From: Lumbricus terrestris
Lineage: Eukaryota; Annelida; Clitellata; Crassiclitellata; Lumbricidae
Assembly (NCBI GenBank): GCA_949752735.1
Contig: OX457052.1
Span: 15,086,668 to 15,150,667, forward strand
DNA length: 64,000 bases
Direction: 5' to 3'
Each line of letters begins with the position of its first letter. Within the stretch, counting starts at the first letter, position 1. The position numbers and the translations under genes are program-made. Below the pieces are notes generated by a model. It was not told the origin of the DNA. It worked only from the letters and a program-made list of their open reading frames with translations, and ran no database searches. Shown here one piece after another: positions 28,566-41,640 of the stretch.

Positions 28566-30812
28566 ATCAATCAATCAATCAATCAATTTTTTTATTGGTC
28601 CATATGTGTCAAGCACACTAAGATATAAGGCAGGAAAATAGTTACATAAAGCATAACAAGTATCACAAATTAAACAGGCAATAATCAAGGTAAGAACTAA
28701 TTAGTTAACGCAAATTATAAAAAAACCTTTGGGCTAAATTGGGGATACCCCAGGAATATATAAGGAGAGATTATTTAAACCCAGTGGCTATAGGATAGAG
28801 TGATACCATGCAGTGGGAAAAGATAACCCTAAACCTGGAGTGCGTTAAAGATAAACTCTGGAGTACAGAATTAGGACACAAATGGAGACCCAGAAGGGAG
28901 GGAATCCCGCTAAGTAGGGCCCCCAAGTAGCTATGAAGAATTCTAATTAATACACACCACAAATTGATGAAAAAAATGAACCAAAGGCAACAGCAGATGA
29001 AACAATTAAGCCACACTGAAAAAACCAACACACAAAGTAGAAAGAGCCCTGAAGATTGTTGATCAGGACACACCTATAACATCAAAGCAATGTGCAGGCA
29101 CAGAAAACCAACACACAATGCAGAAGGTAAAAAAGTGAACCAAAACCAACAGCAGATGAAACAATTAAGACACACTAAACAAACCATCTCCCAATGCAGG
29201 AGGATCCTAGAAGAAGGAACACATTTGTAATAATTGGATAACTAATTTAATATCGGTTATGATTAACTAACTATTAGCCATTTTCGTAGGTTTATTTTAA
29301 ATAGGTTAATGTTAGGAGAGGCCTTTAGGTTTTGTGGCAGACTATTCCATAATAGTGGGCCCCTACATTTTATGGAGAATTTACGGGAGTTTGTTCTAGC
29401 AAATTCCGTTCTTAAAGAAAGAGAACTTCTTGTTTCATGTGAATGAAAGTCAAAGCTTGACTTAAACAGGTTAGTGTATTCATTTGGCAGGATATTGTGC
29501 AGCGATTTGTACATAAATTCACATGATTGGTAGTCAGTAATCTGGTTAAGTTTTAGAATCTCTAAGTCAATAAAAAGCTGGTTAGTATGGGCAGTATAAG
29601 GAGAGCCAGTTATGATACGAACAATTTTTTTCTGGAGTATTATTAACATTTGAAGTCTAGATATGTTATTGGACGCCCAGATCATCAATCAATCAATCAA
29701 TCACATGAATTTATATAGCGCCCCTTCAAGATCTCTACTCAGAGGCGCTCCCAACCCAGGCCTGGTCAAAGAGAAAGGTCTTGAGAAGACGGTAGAAAGA
29801 GCCAGCAGAGTCACGGGGAAGCGAACGGAGAGCCGCAGGGAGGCCATTCCAGCTAGCTGGACCCACCACGGAAAATGCTCTTCGCTGCATAGTAGCGGTA
29901 CGACAAAAAGGGACAAGAAAGTCACCGCGGGCAGCTGACCGCAGCGAACGACGGCCCAGAGAAACCGAGACTGGAGTAAAAAGCTCACATAGGTAGGATG
30001 GAGCTTGAGACAGAATGCAGCGCCAAGCTATAGACGAAACTCTATAAGCAATGCGTTGCTGCAGTGGGAGCCAGTGAAGGTCGTCCCTCATGAAGGCAGA
30101 AACGTGAGCAAACCGGGAGATGCCACCAACCAAGCGTGCTGCAGATCGAAGGACCCTAACCAAGGAGTTCAGACGGACCTGTGGGAGGCCAACATAAAGA
30201 GAGGAGCAGTAATCTAAGCGGCTGCAAACAAAGGCATGGACAAGAGTAGAAGATGCAGTGAATGAGAGAGAGCGAGCAACGACACGCAGCTGTCGAATTT
30301 GATAATAGCAGGCACGTGACAGGGAAGAGATGTGCTTAGAGAAGGAGAGTTCTTGGTCCAAGATGACCCCAAGGTCTCGAACAGAGGTAGAGAAGGTTAC
30401 AAGGGGAAACTCATGTGCGAGAGCAGCCAAGTCAATCTTGGCCAGCTGCTGGCGAGTTCCCAGCCATATGAACTGCGTCTTCAAAGAGTTGAGTCGCAGT
30501 CGATTTGACGAAAGCCAAGAGGTAAGGGTGTCAGAAGCACAGACCATAAGGCGGACAGTTTTGGCTGCGTCCACAGCAAAGCAATGGGCATATTACAGTA
30601 ACTCAGATACGGCTGAACCATGGAGTAGTATAATGTCAATAGAGTATTAGGTGAGAGCAGGTAAGAAATTCTCTTAATAATTCCAATATTTTTAGCTATT
30701 TTATGAGATATCTTATCGATGTGAGTACACCATGTAAGATGCTGATCCACATAGACACCTAGAAATTTAACCGAAGTTACTTTAGGAATCTCTAAACCAT
30801 CGATAATCACAT
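28566..30812 (-). pseudogene. Jockey/CR1-group LINE reverse transcriptase remnant, split by another LINE
   Basis: Two pieces of one decayed element. 30589-30812 encodes VKFLGVYVDQHLTWCTHIDK and ISYLLSPNTL, the RT thumb region. 28566-29689 encodes RLQMLIILQKKIVRIITGSP and GPLLWNSLPQNLK, the C-terminus, and ends in (AATC)n. They are interrupted by the LINE at 29690-30588. The element is flanked on both sides by CATA repeats. A second copy is at 39062-40372. Confidence 0.8.
29690..30588 (-). mobile_element. CR1/L2-like LINE, 5'-truncated, with 279-codon open frame
   Basis: The frame starting at 30574 and ending about 29735 covers the RT thumb and C-terminal part: SNRLRLNSLKTQFIWLGTRQ, LVHAFVCSRLDYCSSLYVG, DDLHWLPLQQRI and FKTFLF-type ending. 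The 3' tail GGGAGCGCCTCTGAGTAG...GGGGCGCTATATAAATTC ends in (TGAT)n. The uninterrupted frame suggests recent insertion, but the catalytic FADD part and endonuclease are missing. It sits inside the older LINE. Confidence 0.88.
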
Positions 30813-30888
30813 CACATACATACATACATACATACATACATACATACATACATACATACATACATACAAACATACATACATACATACA

Positions 30889-30921
<33 letters not shown>

Positions 30922-30950
30922 GCATACATACAAGCCCACATGCTCACATG
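30813..30950 (-). repeat. (CATA)n microsatellite, second block
   Basis: Same repeat as 28253-28565, on the other side of the LINE. Confidence 0.95.
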
Positions 30951-30956
30951 CATACA

Positions 30957-31160
30957 TATATACTCGGTTGTGGGGCCGTCAATCTGGAATGACCTCCTCC
31001 TAACCTCCATCGCCTCCATCTGACCAGTCAATATTTATTTCTTAAATCTCTTAAATTCTTTTTCTTTTGTCGCGGCTGGGATGGGAGCGCCTTTGAGTAG
31101 TTTCTTGAAGGGGCGCTATATAAATTCTAATAATGAATGAATGAATGAATGAATGAATAA
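30957..31160 (+). mobile_element. CR1/L2-like LINE 3' end with (TGAA)n tail
   Basis: Reads SVVGPSIWNDLL then the tail GGGAGCGCCTTTGAGTAG...GGGGCGCTATATAAATTC followed by (TGAA)n. Confidence 0.75.
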
Positions 31161-32130
31161 TGAATAATGAATACTGTGTTTGCGTAGAAATTTTGTTTGC
31201 CACAAAACGGGAGTTATCGTGCGTGAATACATGCAATCTTGTCAACAGATGAGGGTGCTTGCAGTTTTTTTTTAATTTCCTGGTCAAAGTACACTGAGTA
31301 GCAAACTTGATCAGAAATCATCACCTTTATTGATTTATCGGCCAATATTCCGAACGACTTCCATGCGAAAAATCCTAGCATCTTCTTTAAACCCAATATC
31401 TATACACAAGTCTTTCGATCTACACAACCGAAGGCACAATAAGTTTACCTGTTTTATGCGAAAAATTATTTTCTTTTCCTAATCGGATTCATTTGTCAGA
31501 CGTTGCTCAAATTGTTAACAAAATAGGATCTATTGGTCAATTATCCAACATTAATCCATTGTCTATCGACAGGCCTATTAATGTTCGAAAGCTTAATTAC
31601 TAATTCCACATAAGTCACCTACAGCGTGGGGAGTTTGGCACTGGTGAGAAAAATTAGATATAGGTAGTAACTGACAGGCAATGGAGAATCACAAGCCTGC
31701 AGACGCGACAAATCGCCTGCATAAAATTGCAGAGGGCCACCTTATTGCAACGTGATAGTAACGTGTATCCTAATACTAGAGGGCAGACGGTTTCGTTCCA
31801 TCCTAGCGTAGGCCTACGGTCAGACTATCAGGCAGAAAGGCACGCACTGCATAACAATTTACTTAAGCCTACATGGAGTTCTTTTTACTTTCGTTGCTGC
31901 CATTATTCAAATCGAATCATAAAATCCACAAAAGTTTAAACGTCAAGCGCGCTGTTCTCTAAGTCAAAACGAATTGACAACATCATAGCTTTCATATTAT
32001 TGACGCAAAATAGGTGTTGCCAGGAAAAGACGAAGTAGATAAGAAAAAGATTCTATTTCACACTGACGCAACAATTTTTTCGCGAAATCCTGCAGGAGAT
32101 TTTAAATGCGGCAAAAAATAAACAAATCAA
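31161..32130. other. No recognised feature
   Basis: AT-rich sequence inside the compound insertion; short open frames only, none supported. Confidence 0.5.
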
Positions 32131-32268
32131 CGTGGCATCGGCGTCGCGCCGATAAATTTGCGGCGGCGCGCCGACCAAAAAAGTCGGCGGCGGCGACCAC
32201 GAAATGTCGGCGGCGGCGGCGGCGCGGGTGGTCAGCGCAGAGCTCTGTGCACTAATCGTATACCAACC

Positions 32269-32317
<49 letters not shown>

Positions 32318-32399
32318 CCTTATTCGGCCAGCATAATAATATGGACCTATGTATATTCACAATAGTTATTATATAAGTGCTTCTGAATTTCACGATATA

Positions 32400-32545
<146 letters not shown>

Positions 32546-33036
32546 GTCAGCGTCTTTCTGTCTGTACTCAACGCTCTAACGCTGTTTCTTTTCGTTCCAC
32601 CTTTGCACAATAAGCGGGTTCACCATCTCAGTGACCTAATTCTACACTGATACAGGAAACGGAAGTATCGTTGTTATTGTATCAAACTTGGAGTTTTAGA
32701 CGATTTCAAACGTTGGAATGTAGATACTTTAAAAAATGCGCCAAAATCGCGGATTAAGAATTATGCAGTGTTAAAAGAAGGAAGAGCTAGTAGCGTAATT
32801 GCAGAACACGGGACCGCGTTTTTAGCATTTTGGCGTTATTTTTGTTTTCCTTAGTGATGATCTATGTCACGCTGTGATTGGTTGACTAAAAATAAACATG
32901 GATGATAGTTTTTCGGGTCTCTATTGTAGTGACCCACTGCGCATGCGCGCATGACATGGTGAAACGGCTTATCGACCGTTGACGATGATCGCTAACTCCA
33001 GAACAACACAGTTTTTAGTATTTATTGCTTTTAAAG

Positions 33037-33080
33037 CCTGAGGGATCATATATACCTCGGGCGTTAAAAAATATAGTATA
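33037..33080 (+). mobile_element. 3' terminal hairpin of a non-LTR element
   Basis: CCTGAGGGATC...CCTCGGG with a following A-rich run. It belongs to the set at 10098, 34334, 35141 and 51820. Confidence 0.55.
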
Positions 33081-33118
33081 TATATATATATAGACTATAT
33101 AATATATATATATATACT

Positions 33119-33720
33119 AGATGTTTTACCCGGCGTTGCCCGGGAAATTTGTGGTTTTTAACACTACTCCACCATCGTTGACCGCTAAATTTCGGGTTTT
33201 CGCCAACCCTCCACCCAACCCCGCTTTCCCAAAAAGCCAAACGTGATCCGCGGGGCGCTGTGGAAATTATTACTGGGCAAGTATGACGTCGTGCCGACTG
33301 TAGACTCTTTACTGATTATTGATGAAATCTGTGTTAAAATGCTATTGATGAAATCTGTCTTAAAACGCCAATAACTCGATTTCTAAAGTGAAATTTAGGG
33401 TTTTAAAGACTACTCCACTGTTGTGCCCATCGTTGAACGCTAAATTTAGGGTTTTCGCCAACCCTCCACCTCACCCCGTTTACCCAAAAATCCAAACGTG
33501 ACCCGCTCTTGCGGGGCGCTGCCGAAATTATTACTGGGAAAGTATGACGTCATGCCGACTGTATACTCTTAGCTAGATCGTAACGTGAGCGATTATAGAT
33601 GAAATCTGTCTTAAAACGCTAATAAATCGATTTCTAAAATGAATTAAAAGCTGAAAATAGTCAATATGACCTTAAAGTTTGGGTAAGAATCAATTGGATA
33701 TTTTTTTTAAACCGACGCTC
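33119..33720 (+). repeat. Repeat with CCCGGCGTTGCCCGGG start and two tandem subunits
   Basis: Begins TACTAGATGTTTTACCCGGC next to a TA run. Two diverged subunits (33137-33380 and 33395-33640) share TTCGCCAACCCTCCACC, GACGTC(G/A)TGCCGACTGTA and GATGAAATCTGTCTTAAAA. Similar starts occur at 41352 (+) and 22015 (-). Class unknown. Confidence 0.6.
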
Positions 33721-33836
33721 TGTCATTTCCGAGCTTATTTTGGGGCGAAGAGTAAAAATCCGGACATACAAATAAACATAGGCCTATGGAAGGACAAACT
33801 TTGAGAAATATATTAGAGATAGAGAAATAAATGTGT

Positions 33837-33837
<1 letters not shown>

Positions 33838-33921
<84 letters not shown>

Positions 33922-33960
33922 GTAATAATAATAATAAAAAAATAAATAAATAAAAATAAA
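33838..33960. repeat. (ATA)n microsatellite
   Basis: AAT-type run, one of a series separating retroelement fragments at 33.8-35.1 kb. Confidence 0.95.
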
Positions 33961-33984
33961 TAATAATGATAATAATAATAATGC

Positions 33985-34365
33985 CTCGTACATAACCCAC
34001 CCAAACTGTTTGATCGGGCCTGCATCAGTGCAGGCGGCCATCCGCAAAGAACAGAAATACGGAGGGTTGCCCGCCTCCTACATCTTTCAGCCGGCGGCCA
34101 TAGAGACATTGGGTCCACTCAATCATTCAGCCTCAGACTTCGTAAGTGAAATTGGCAGCCGCATCTCTTCTATCACTGGCGACAGACGTGAAGCTTTCTT
34201 TCTTTTTCAACGTCTGTCCATTTGCATTCAACGCTACAACCTGGTCGCTTTCAAAGGTACTTTTGCCTCATACCCTGAAGACGAGGCCTGACCCACCAGA
34301 CATACATTCTTTAGTTAATAATAGTCCATAAGTCCCTGGGGGAATGAAGTACCTCAGGGCAACAA
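33985..34365 (+). mobile_element. Non-LTR element C-terminal fragment 1
   Basis: The frame to 34291 encodes EQKYGGLPASYIFQPAAIET, later LFQRLSICIQRYN, with no upstream domains. This pattern is common at the C-terminus of invertebrate retroelement proteins near a restriction-like endonuclease; that assignment is from memory. The 3' UTR carries a terminal hairpin (34334-34359) and the copy ends in A-rich (AAT)n at 34366-34480. 5'-truncated. Confidence 0.6.
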
Positions 34366-34407
34366 CAAAAAAATAATAATAATAATAAAATAAAAATAAA
34401 AAATAAA

Positions 34408-34478
<71 letters not shown>

Positions 34479-34479
34479 G

Positions 34480-35083
<604 letters not shown>

Positions 35084-35087
35084 CATA

Positions 35088-35195
35088 GACGAGGCCTGAC
35101 AATTCCGGGCTAGTTTTTAAACAATAGTTAGCAATGAAGTCTCTGAGGGATCATAAATTCTTCGGGGCCAAAAAAATAATAATAACAATATTCAC
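35088..35195 (+). mobile_element. Third short 3' end of the same non-LTR family
   Basis: GACGAGGCCTGAC matches the end of fragment 1; a hairpin (about 35141-35166) and an AAATAATAATAAC tail follow. Only about 100 bases remain. Confidence 0.55.
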
Positions 35196-35419
35196 ATAGC
35201 ACCGTAGCTCAGCCGAGTCCGAAGGAAAGGGCACTGTGCACAGTTCAAAAGTTACTGGCAATAATATGCATAGCCTATATTCCTATACTATTGTTTAAAC
35301 ATGCAGGTCACAGCTAGGTGCGTCTTGATGATTATATAGTATCGCCCTCCTCGATCCTTTATCCAGGCTTGGGATTGGCACTGGTAGAGTGCAACCAGTG
35401 TTGGAGTTAATTATATATA

Positions 35420-35466
<47 letters not shown>

Positions 35467-35637
35467 TCTGGACTTATAATCTAGGCTTATTTTTATGGCC
35501 TTAGGCCTATATACTTTTCCGTTTATTCGAGACGATATTGTTCGTGATAGGCCTAAGCCAATAGGCGATGCGACAGTTTATATAATATTTTAGGTATATG
35601 CCTATAATATAGGCATATATATAGGCTATAATTAGAC

Positions 35638-35674
<37 letters not shown>

Positions 35675-35816
35675 CCTATGCACATAATTTTATAATTATA
35701 TTCTTACAGCCCTGCACATGGGTCTGCATTAGCTATTCATCGAGCTAGATAACTCCGCGTAGCCTAATTGTGTGACCCATCACTTTCAAAATAAATTATT
35801 AACGATTGCTGTAGGC

Positions 35817-38659
35817 CAGGGGTTCTCAACCGGTGTGTCGCGACACACTGGTGTGTCGCGACTTGACCGGCGGTGTGTCGCGTAAAAGTGGTGTGTCGCT
35901 GGTGTGTCGCGAAGAATTGGTGTGTCGCGAATTAATAATAATGATAATAAATTATCTTCGTTTCTTTTCCAAACTGACACAACGCAGTAGACCAATGATT
36001 ACACGAAATAATCCTAAATAACATCAGTCTATTAAATTCTCACAGCACACGTCCGTTGTTCATACATTACTGACTTCCTTTACCTACAGTAGAGTGGTCC
36101 ACAAAATTCGACTTGGAGATTTCAGTTCTCCACAAGGCTTGTTTTGTTCCTTATCATGATTATAATAATCACAAATTTTTTTAATGAAAACAAATGAAAT
36201 TTAGAGGTCAACCCAATTGACACTTTTTATGCTATTTGGACAGATGTAGATAAATTGTTCCGTAATGGTTAATGTACGACCTGAGCGACATTGAGCGATG
36301 TCTGGGGAGATTCCATTTCTCAATTACCGTACTTCAACACTGGTATTGACCTGAGAGTCACCTTCTTGAATACCGTTCACCATTTTTCGGATTGCCAAGA
36401 GTTTTTTATTGACAATTTCCAGTGGTAATAATTATAGCTATGCGGTCTATATTCTCCTTTGATCCGTCGATGCTGGACAACATTTTGCCTTCTCAGTGAG
36501 GTAATAGCAGACCTGCCAGTGTGCACTCTTGTTCTTCCGTTGCAGCTGCTTCTTGTCCTTCTTTTATTCCGAACTTCTAGAAAATATGATTTCTGAAATT
36601 AATGTCATGACCAATCGCCAGTGTGACACCTCCATCTACAGACCAAGGATCACGGTGGTCTGGAAGGCCAACATGACACAAAGCACCAACAAATAAACTA
36701 AAGAGGACTGGATGATGTTCTTGGATCTTTTTTTAATAATGAGGCAGTTAGTGGCAGCTGCTTATGCAGCCATTGTAGAGTGCAAATGTATTGCATAGTG
36801 CATACGTACTAGGACTAAGTTGTCTGATACTCATCAATGTATAGTCAAATAGGCCTACTTCTATTGATGCCAACGCAGAAAGTTCACCTGCTGCTTCATA
36901 ACTGCCTTTTGTCTTGCGTTCTTCATTTTAGTTTTCACCATTCTCTCTTTTTCCTGCAGTTGCCTCTTTCTGCTTTCTTTTGCTGCTGTCTTTAAGTTTA
37001 CTCGACTCATGCTGCTGGAAAATACGTCTGCTCTTTGCAGGACCTATTCGAAGGATATCACGATCTTAGTCTTGCTGGATTTCTGTCATTACATCCTTTG
37101 AGGCAATATCGAACAATTTTTGAAGATCACTCTTGAACATGTCGTCTTCATCCTGTCACTTACTTTTTATAGTGGTCCGTGAATCTTCAGAGGTAGGTAG
37201 CTCTGGTAAAGCTTTGACAGTTCCCTTACACACCAGCTGTGTTGGTAAATTCTGGCAAGCACCCAAATACAAACTGCATCATAGGTCATTTTGTATAGCT
37301 TTCCGGAAGGGGTCTCCGTTTAGTGATATGATTAAACTGAAGCAATTCCTGTGCATCCAGGCTGCATGGTAATCTTGCAGTAGACAATCGAGAGACTGGT
37401 TTCCCATAGCCAGTGCTCTGGGTCTGATCTCAAATTAGACGAAGCCATATTAGTCTAATAATGACGGTTAACATGACGTAAAAACATTATCGGCACTCAA
37501 GTAAAATGTTCAGAATGGGTTGACCTCTAAATGTTGCACAATCAGGCTGAAATTTTACAGGGAGACTATCTTCACCAAGTGTACAAAAATAAGCCTTGCA
37601 ACATGTGGAGAAAAAATTCTAGCAACTTATTTTTTTGGCTATGTCTTGTGGACCAGTCTAACCTACAGCCTACAGGTAGGCCTAATTTAGAAGTTTAGCG
37701 GGTGACTGCAATGAGAATTTGCGCTCTAGGCCTATTTATTTATCTGTTTGACCGCGGTCTGGGGTAGTTATGACGTTTATCTTCAACGGATATGACATAG
37801 GACTATGTAAACACGTTTGCGATCGCACCTGTTAGAAAACTGTTACCCGTTGACCTAAGTCAGCAATCGAAATGGAAAAATTTATGGTAAGAACACGTAA
37901 ATTTAGCCATCCTCTTCAGATGCTGATATTAAGAAGACAAGGTAGATGTTGAACCCATTCATCAGAGAAAACATCAATGGAGCAGAATTGAGCAACAATG
38001 AACAGGAAACACTTGTTGAGCTGCAATGTGATTCCAGAATGAAGGACATGTATAAGCAATAGATCTCAGTTCTGGGCAAAGACGTACAAGGAAGAACATT
38101 ACAAGTCACTTGCAAGCAAAGCTATCAAGGAGCTGGTTTCCTTTCATAGCTCCTATAGTTATCGGAACATGGCTTTTCTCAGATGATCAACATAAAGAAC
38201 AAGGTAACTCAATTGAAACAAATCGGAACAAACTTGTCGAATTGCACTTACAAAAACTGTGGAACCGCGTTTTAATATGATCCAAAGAAAAATCCAAGAA
38301 CAAAGATCCAATTAACTGCTATGACTACAAGGTCTTAGTAATTAGGTGACTAAATTGACGTCGAGTTGTAGAAACGACTATAGATTGGGATCAGAAGAAT
38401 AATTTAGAATTTTAGAATCATAAAAATTGGAAAGAAATTCAATATAATTATTTTCATTTATTAAAAATGTCAGCAGTTTAGCATTTTAGAAGGATAAATA
38501 AGTTTGAGAGCAAATTTGAAAAAAATAACATGTTTAGCTTTGACACTTTTTTATATGTTTACAACATTTACATATGACGAATTGACGATTGAAGGTGTGT
38601 CGCCAAATTTTATAGCAAGTTTAAGTGTGTCGCGGGACGAAAAAGGTTGAGAACCCCTG
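35817..38659 (+). mobile_element. hAT transposon with decayed transposase, 8-bp duplication
   Basis: Terminal inverted repeats CAGGGGTTCTCAACC and GGTTGAGAACCCCTG, flanked by an exact duplication CTGTAGGC (35809-35816 and 38660-38667). GTGTGTCGCG repeats lie just inside both ends, six on the left. Around 37950-38200 a broken plus-strand frame reads NNEQETLVELQCDSRMKD, recalling the dimerisation region of ZBED5-type hAT transposases, with stops. A mariner-like element is inserted at 36092-37658. Inactive. Confidence 0.88.
36092..37658. mobile_element. TA-flanked (mariner-like) element nested in the hAT
   Basis: Ends GAGTGGTCCACAA and TTGTGGACCAGTC are inverted repeats with one mismatch, flanked by TA on each side (36090-36091, 37659-37660). 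The interior has broken minus-strand frames (for example DDMFKSDLQKLFDIASKDVM) that I do not recognise. The superfamily is inferred from the TA duplication only. Confidence 0.6.
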
Positions 38660-38667
38660 CTGTAGGC

Positions 38668-39060
38668 TACCTTTCGTTTCGAGCGATGCATTATTTTTAT
38701 AGGTTGCAATCAATTTTATAACACAGTTCGGTGCGCGACGTACATGTCTATTTGTAGTAGCGACAGGTCCCTATATGGTGGTTGTTGTGAGCCGTGAGCG
38801 GCCAATTGAGATCGAAGTCTCGGGCGGTGGGCTCACTGCTCATGCAGAGTTGTTTTTCGATATTTCGGCTCCGTGCGTCTAGCACTCTAGCTAACACTGA
38901 TAACAAGTATAGGCCTGCACACTTAATTCTCATGCACACTTTCAGTGAGAAGATGTTATGTATATTCGTTGAATTTAAAAAAGGCAGAACGCTGTAGCCT
39001 GTAGGTTTACATTAGCAGGAGAGAAGGTGTAGAAAAAAACGCAGGGCCACATTATATATA
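38668..39060. other. No recognised feature
   Basis: Short unique-looking stretch between the hAT and the LINE; only small open frames on both strands. Confidence 0.5.
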
Positions 39061-39061
39061 A

Positions 39062-40372
39062 TTTTATATATATGGATATATAGGCCTAATGTATATTTCA
39101 TTTCATTTCATTTCATTTTATTTATTGAACCCATGAAACATTTTCAACTAAAGCAGTACATCAATAGACAACAATAATAAAACAAATAACACAGCAAATT
39201 TATAAGAATAACATACGTAGGGCACAAAGGGCACACCTAAAGGGACGGGTCCCGCTGGTAGGGGCCCAGTAGATAAATAAGTAGCTGAATAAGAAAAGGT
39301 AGATAGATGGACTGTAAGTAGAATGCAAGGTGTCAATTATCCTTCAATTATCCTTTCTATGTTAAATATATGGGAACGAATAAGTCTTTTGAAATGCGGA
39401 AGGCTGTGAGCAGTTTGGATGTCCTTCGGCAAATTATTCCACACTAGAGGTCCCTGGTACTGTATAGAAAATTTACGAGTGTTGGTTCTGGCGTATTGAC
39501 ATATTAAGGCACGGTTACTTCTAGTAGTAATAGCTGATGATACTGGGGTAAAAAATGACAAGAAGGCAGCAGGTAACATGTTATTGGCATACTTGAACAT
39601 AAATTCACATGTTTGGATAAATCTAATTTGTTCAATTTTAAAAATCTTAAGATCATCAAAGAGGGGTTTAGTATGTGAGTTATAAGATGACTTAGTAATA
39701 ATGCGGATAGCTTTTTTTTGTAGAATTTTTATTGTCGATAGGTGTGAAGGGTATGTTGAGGACCAGATGAAATTACACTAAGATAGGTAAGGTTGAATTA
39801 GGGCATGATATAAGTTCTTCAGTATTAAAGTAGGAAGCAAGTATGATATTCTCCTTAATATTCCAAGATTCTTCATGATTTTTTTTGATATTTCATAAGT
39901 GTGAACATTCCATTTTAAATGCTGGTCAACAAAGACCCCAAGAAACTTAGAAGATTCCACCTGGGGTATGGGAACGCCATCAATTGATAATCCATGAGCA
40001 GTAGTTGGGATGGGTTTTTTTATTAGATCTGAAGATGATGTAGTTGGTTTTACTAACGTTAAGAGAGAGCTTGTTAGCTTTGAACCAGTCACTAGCAAGA
40101 GCTAGCTCCTTGTTAGCTAGATTAATCAGTTGTTCGTAGGAAGAGTTAGATAAGAATGCGTTAGAATCATCTGCAAATAAAATATAACGTAGCAAGGATG
40201 ATGAGTTAGGTAGGTCATTTATGTAAATTAAGAAGAGGAGAGGTCCAAGTATTGATCCCTGCGGTACCCCATGTAGGATTAATTTGAGAGTAGACAATGA
40301 ACCATTACATAGGACCTGCTGGGTTCTATCAGTTAACACAGCATTCCCTGAAATCTGTGACACTGTTTAGTT
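39062..40372 (-). pseudogene. Jockey/CR1-group LINE reverse transcriptase remnant, second copy
   Basis: Three frames, broken by shifts, cover the RT palm and C-terminus in order: HGVPQGSILGPLLFLIYIND and FADDSN (catalytic motif, Thr replaced by Ser), then SKFLGVFVDQHLKWNVHT, then GPLVWNNLPKDIQ. The 3' end has a (TGAAA)n tail at 39098-39117. The 5' part with the endonuclease is missing. Same family as 28566-30812. Confidence 0.87.
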
Positions 40373-40434
40373 TAAAGGCCTGTAATTAGGGCCTATGGTA
40401 GGCTATATCTATAGCCGCTTCGATCTCGATCGGG

Positions 40435-40795
40435 CTAACTTAGCCTTTTTTTCCCAATATTTTTACCAAAATTAAAATTTTCAAAATGAAACTTTACAGG
40501 CTTATAGACAATTCATATTTACACGTTATGACCAGATTTCATCAAAATATTTCAAAGGGAACAAAAGTTACATCACTTTTAGTGAGGTCACCCACCGTTT
40601 TTTGACGATTCAAAAACGCGACGCAACAAAAATTAACAAAAAACCAATCTAATTATTCTGGCCAATATCTTGGCCAAAAGTAAGAATATCGAAATGAAAT
40701 TTTACAGGCTTAAAGACAATTCATATCTGCACGTGGTGGTCAGATTTCATCAAAATATTTCAAACAGAACAAAAGTTATACCACTTTTAGGGAGG
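40435..40795 (+). repeat. Direct repeat, two subunits about 215 bp apart
   Basis: TTTACAGGCTTA...GACAATTCATAT and CAGATTTCATCAAAATATTTC occur twice. No coding frame. Confidence 0.75.
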
Positions 40796-41154
40796 ACACG
40801 CCCCTTACCTTTCTAGTCTGTGCTCGCCAATAAGTGGCTGTACGGCGTTCAAATTTTAAAAGCAAGTGTCTGGACGCCGTCCATGACCGTCCAGGCACAC
40901 TTTAATTCCTGAGTATAGGCCTAAATGGACTTAAGTTACGTACTGGATATTTATATACACCTATAGCTACAGCCTATATATAACGACTCTATAGAATAAA
41001 ACATTATTTTTACAGGCTGTAGGCCTATATACATTCTACTAAAAAATCTACTCGGAGTATTATAACTCGATAGCCTGTATAGTGTATACGTCCTTGCCTG
41101 GCCGTAGCGTAGCCCAACTCTGTCTGTCTGTCTTTCTGTCTGCTAGTGAGTCTA

Positions 41155-41192
<38 letters not shown>

Positions 41193-41193
41193 G

Positions 41194-41227
<34 letters not shown>

Positions 41228-41351
41228 GAGACAAATATAGGCCTATACATACGCCTCAATTATACCAGGAACTTTTAATTGATTGATGTTCTCGTCTTTG
41301 TATGCTTATAGTTATAAGCCTTCATGGCAATATACAATCATACGTATATAA

Positions 41352-41640
41352 ATATCTTATACTAGCTGGGGTACCCGACGTTGCCCGGGAAATTTAGGAT
41401 TCGACCCGCTCCCGGCCACGACCCCACCACTCCACAACCACCCCACTGCACTCCACAACACTCCGACCTCCACTTGTACGCTCCGACCTCCACTTGTACG
41501 CCACCCGTGAAATTTGAGTTTTCGGGAAAATTTCCTTCCCACCCGCCACCTCCTCCACACACCTCGGCCCTGCGGGCCGAGGTGTGTGGAGGCGAGGTGG
41601 CCCGTGTAAACATCTGTCTAGCTGTAACGTGTTAAAATAT
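41352..41640. repeat. CCCGACGTTGCCCGGG repeat copy with strong hairpin
   Basis: Begins ATACTAGCTGGGGTACCCGA and contains a 19-bp perfect hairpin (41552-41570 with 41574-41592, three-base loop). Absent from the matching point of unit A. Confidence 0.55.

Larger units (their letters stand above)
26511..32247. mobile_element. 5.7-kb compound insertion in unit A
   Basis: Unit A sequence stops at 26510 and resumes at 32248; unit B (51150-51180) is continuous there. The outer ends share AGCTCTGCGC in inverted orientation (26513-26522 and 32235-32244) with related GC-rich sequence behind. The flanks TGCAATAA and TGCACTAA are a possible imperfect 8-bp duplication. The block contains the foldback element, CATA microsatellites and nested LINEs. 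Confidence 0.55.

Noticed and set aside
28162..28641. Overlapping 110-137-codon Tyr/His/Thr/Cys-rich frames
   Set aside because: Products of the (CATA)n/(CGTA)n repeat; present on both strands in all frames.
41352..41640. Helitron end, because of a CTAG and a strong hairpin
   Set aside because: The hairpin-to-CTAG distance does not fit the usual 10-12 bases and no RepHel sequence is present; left unclassified.
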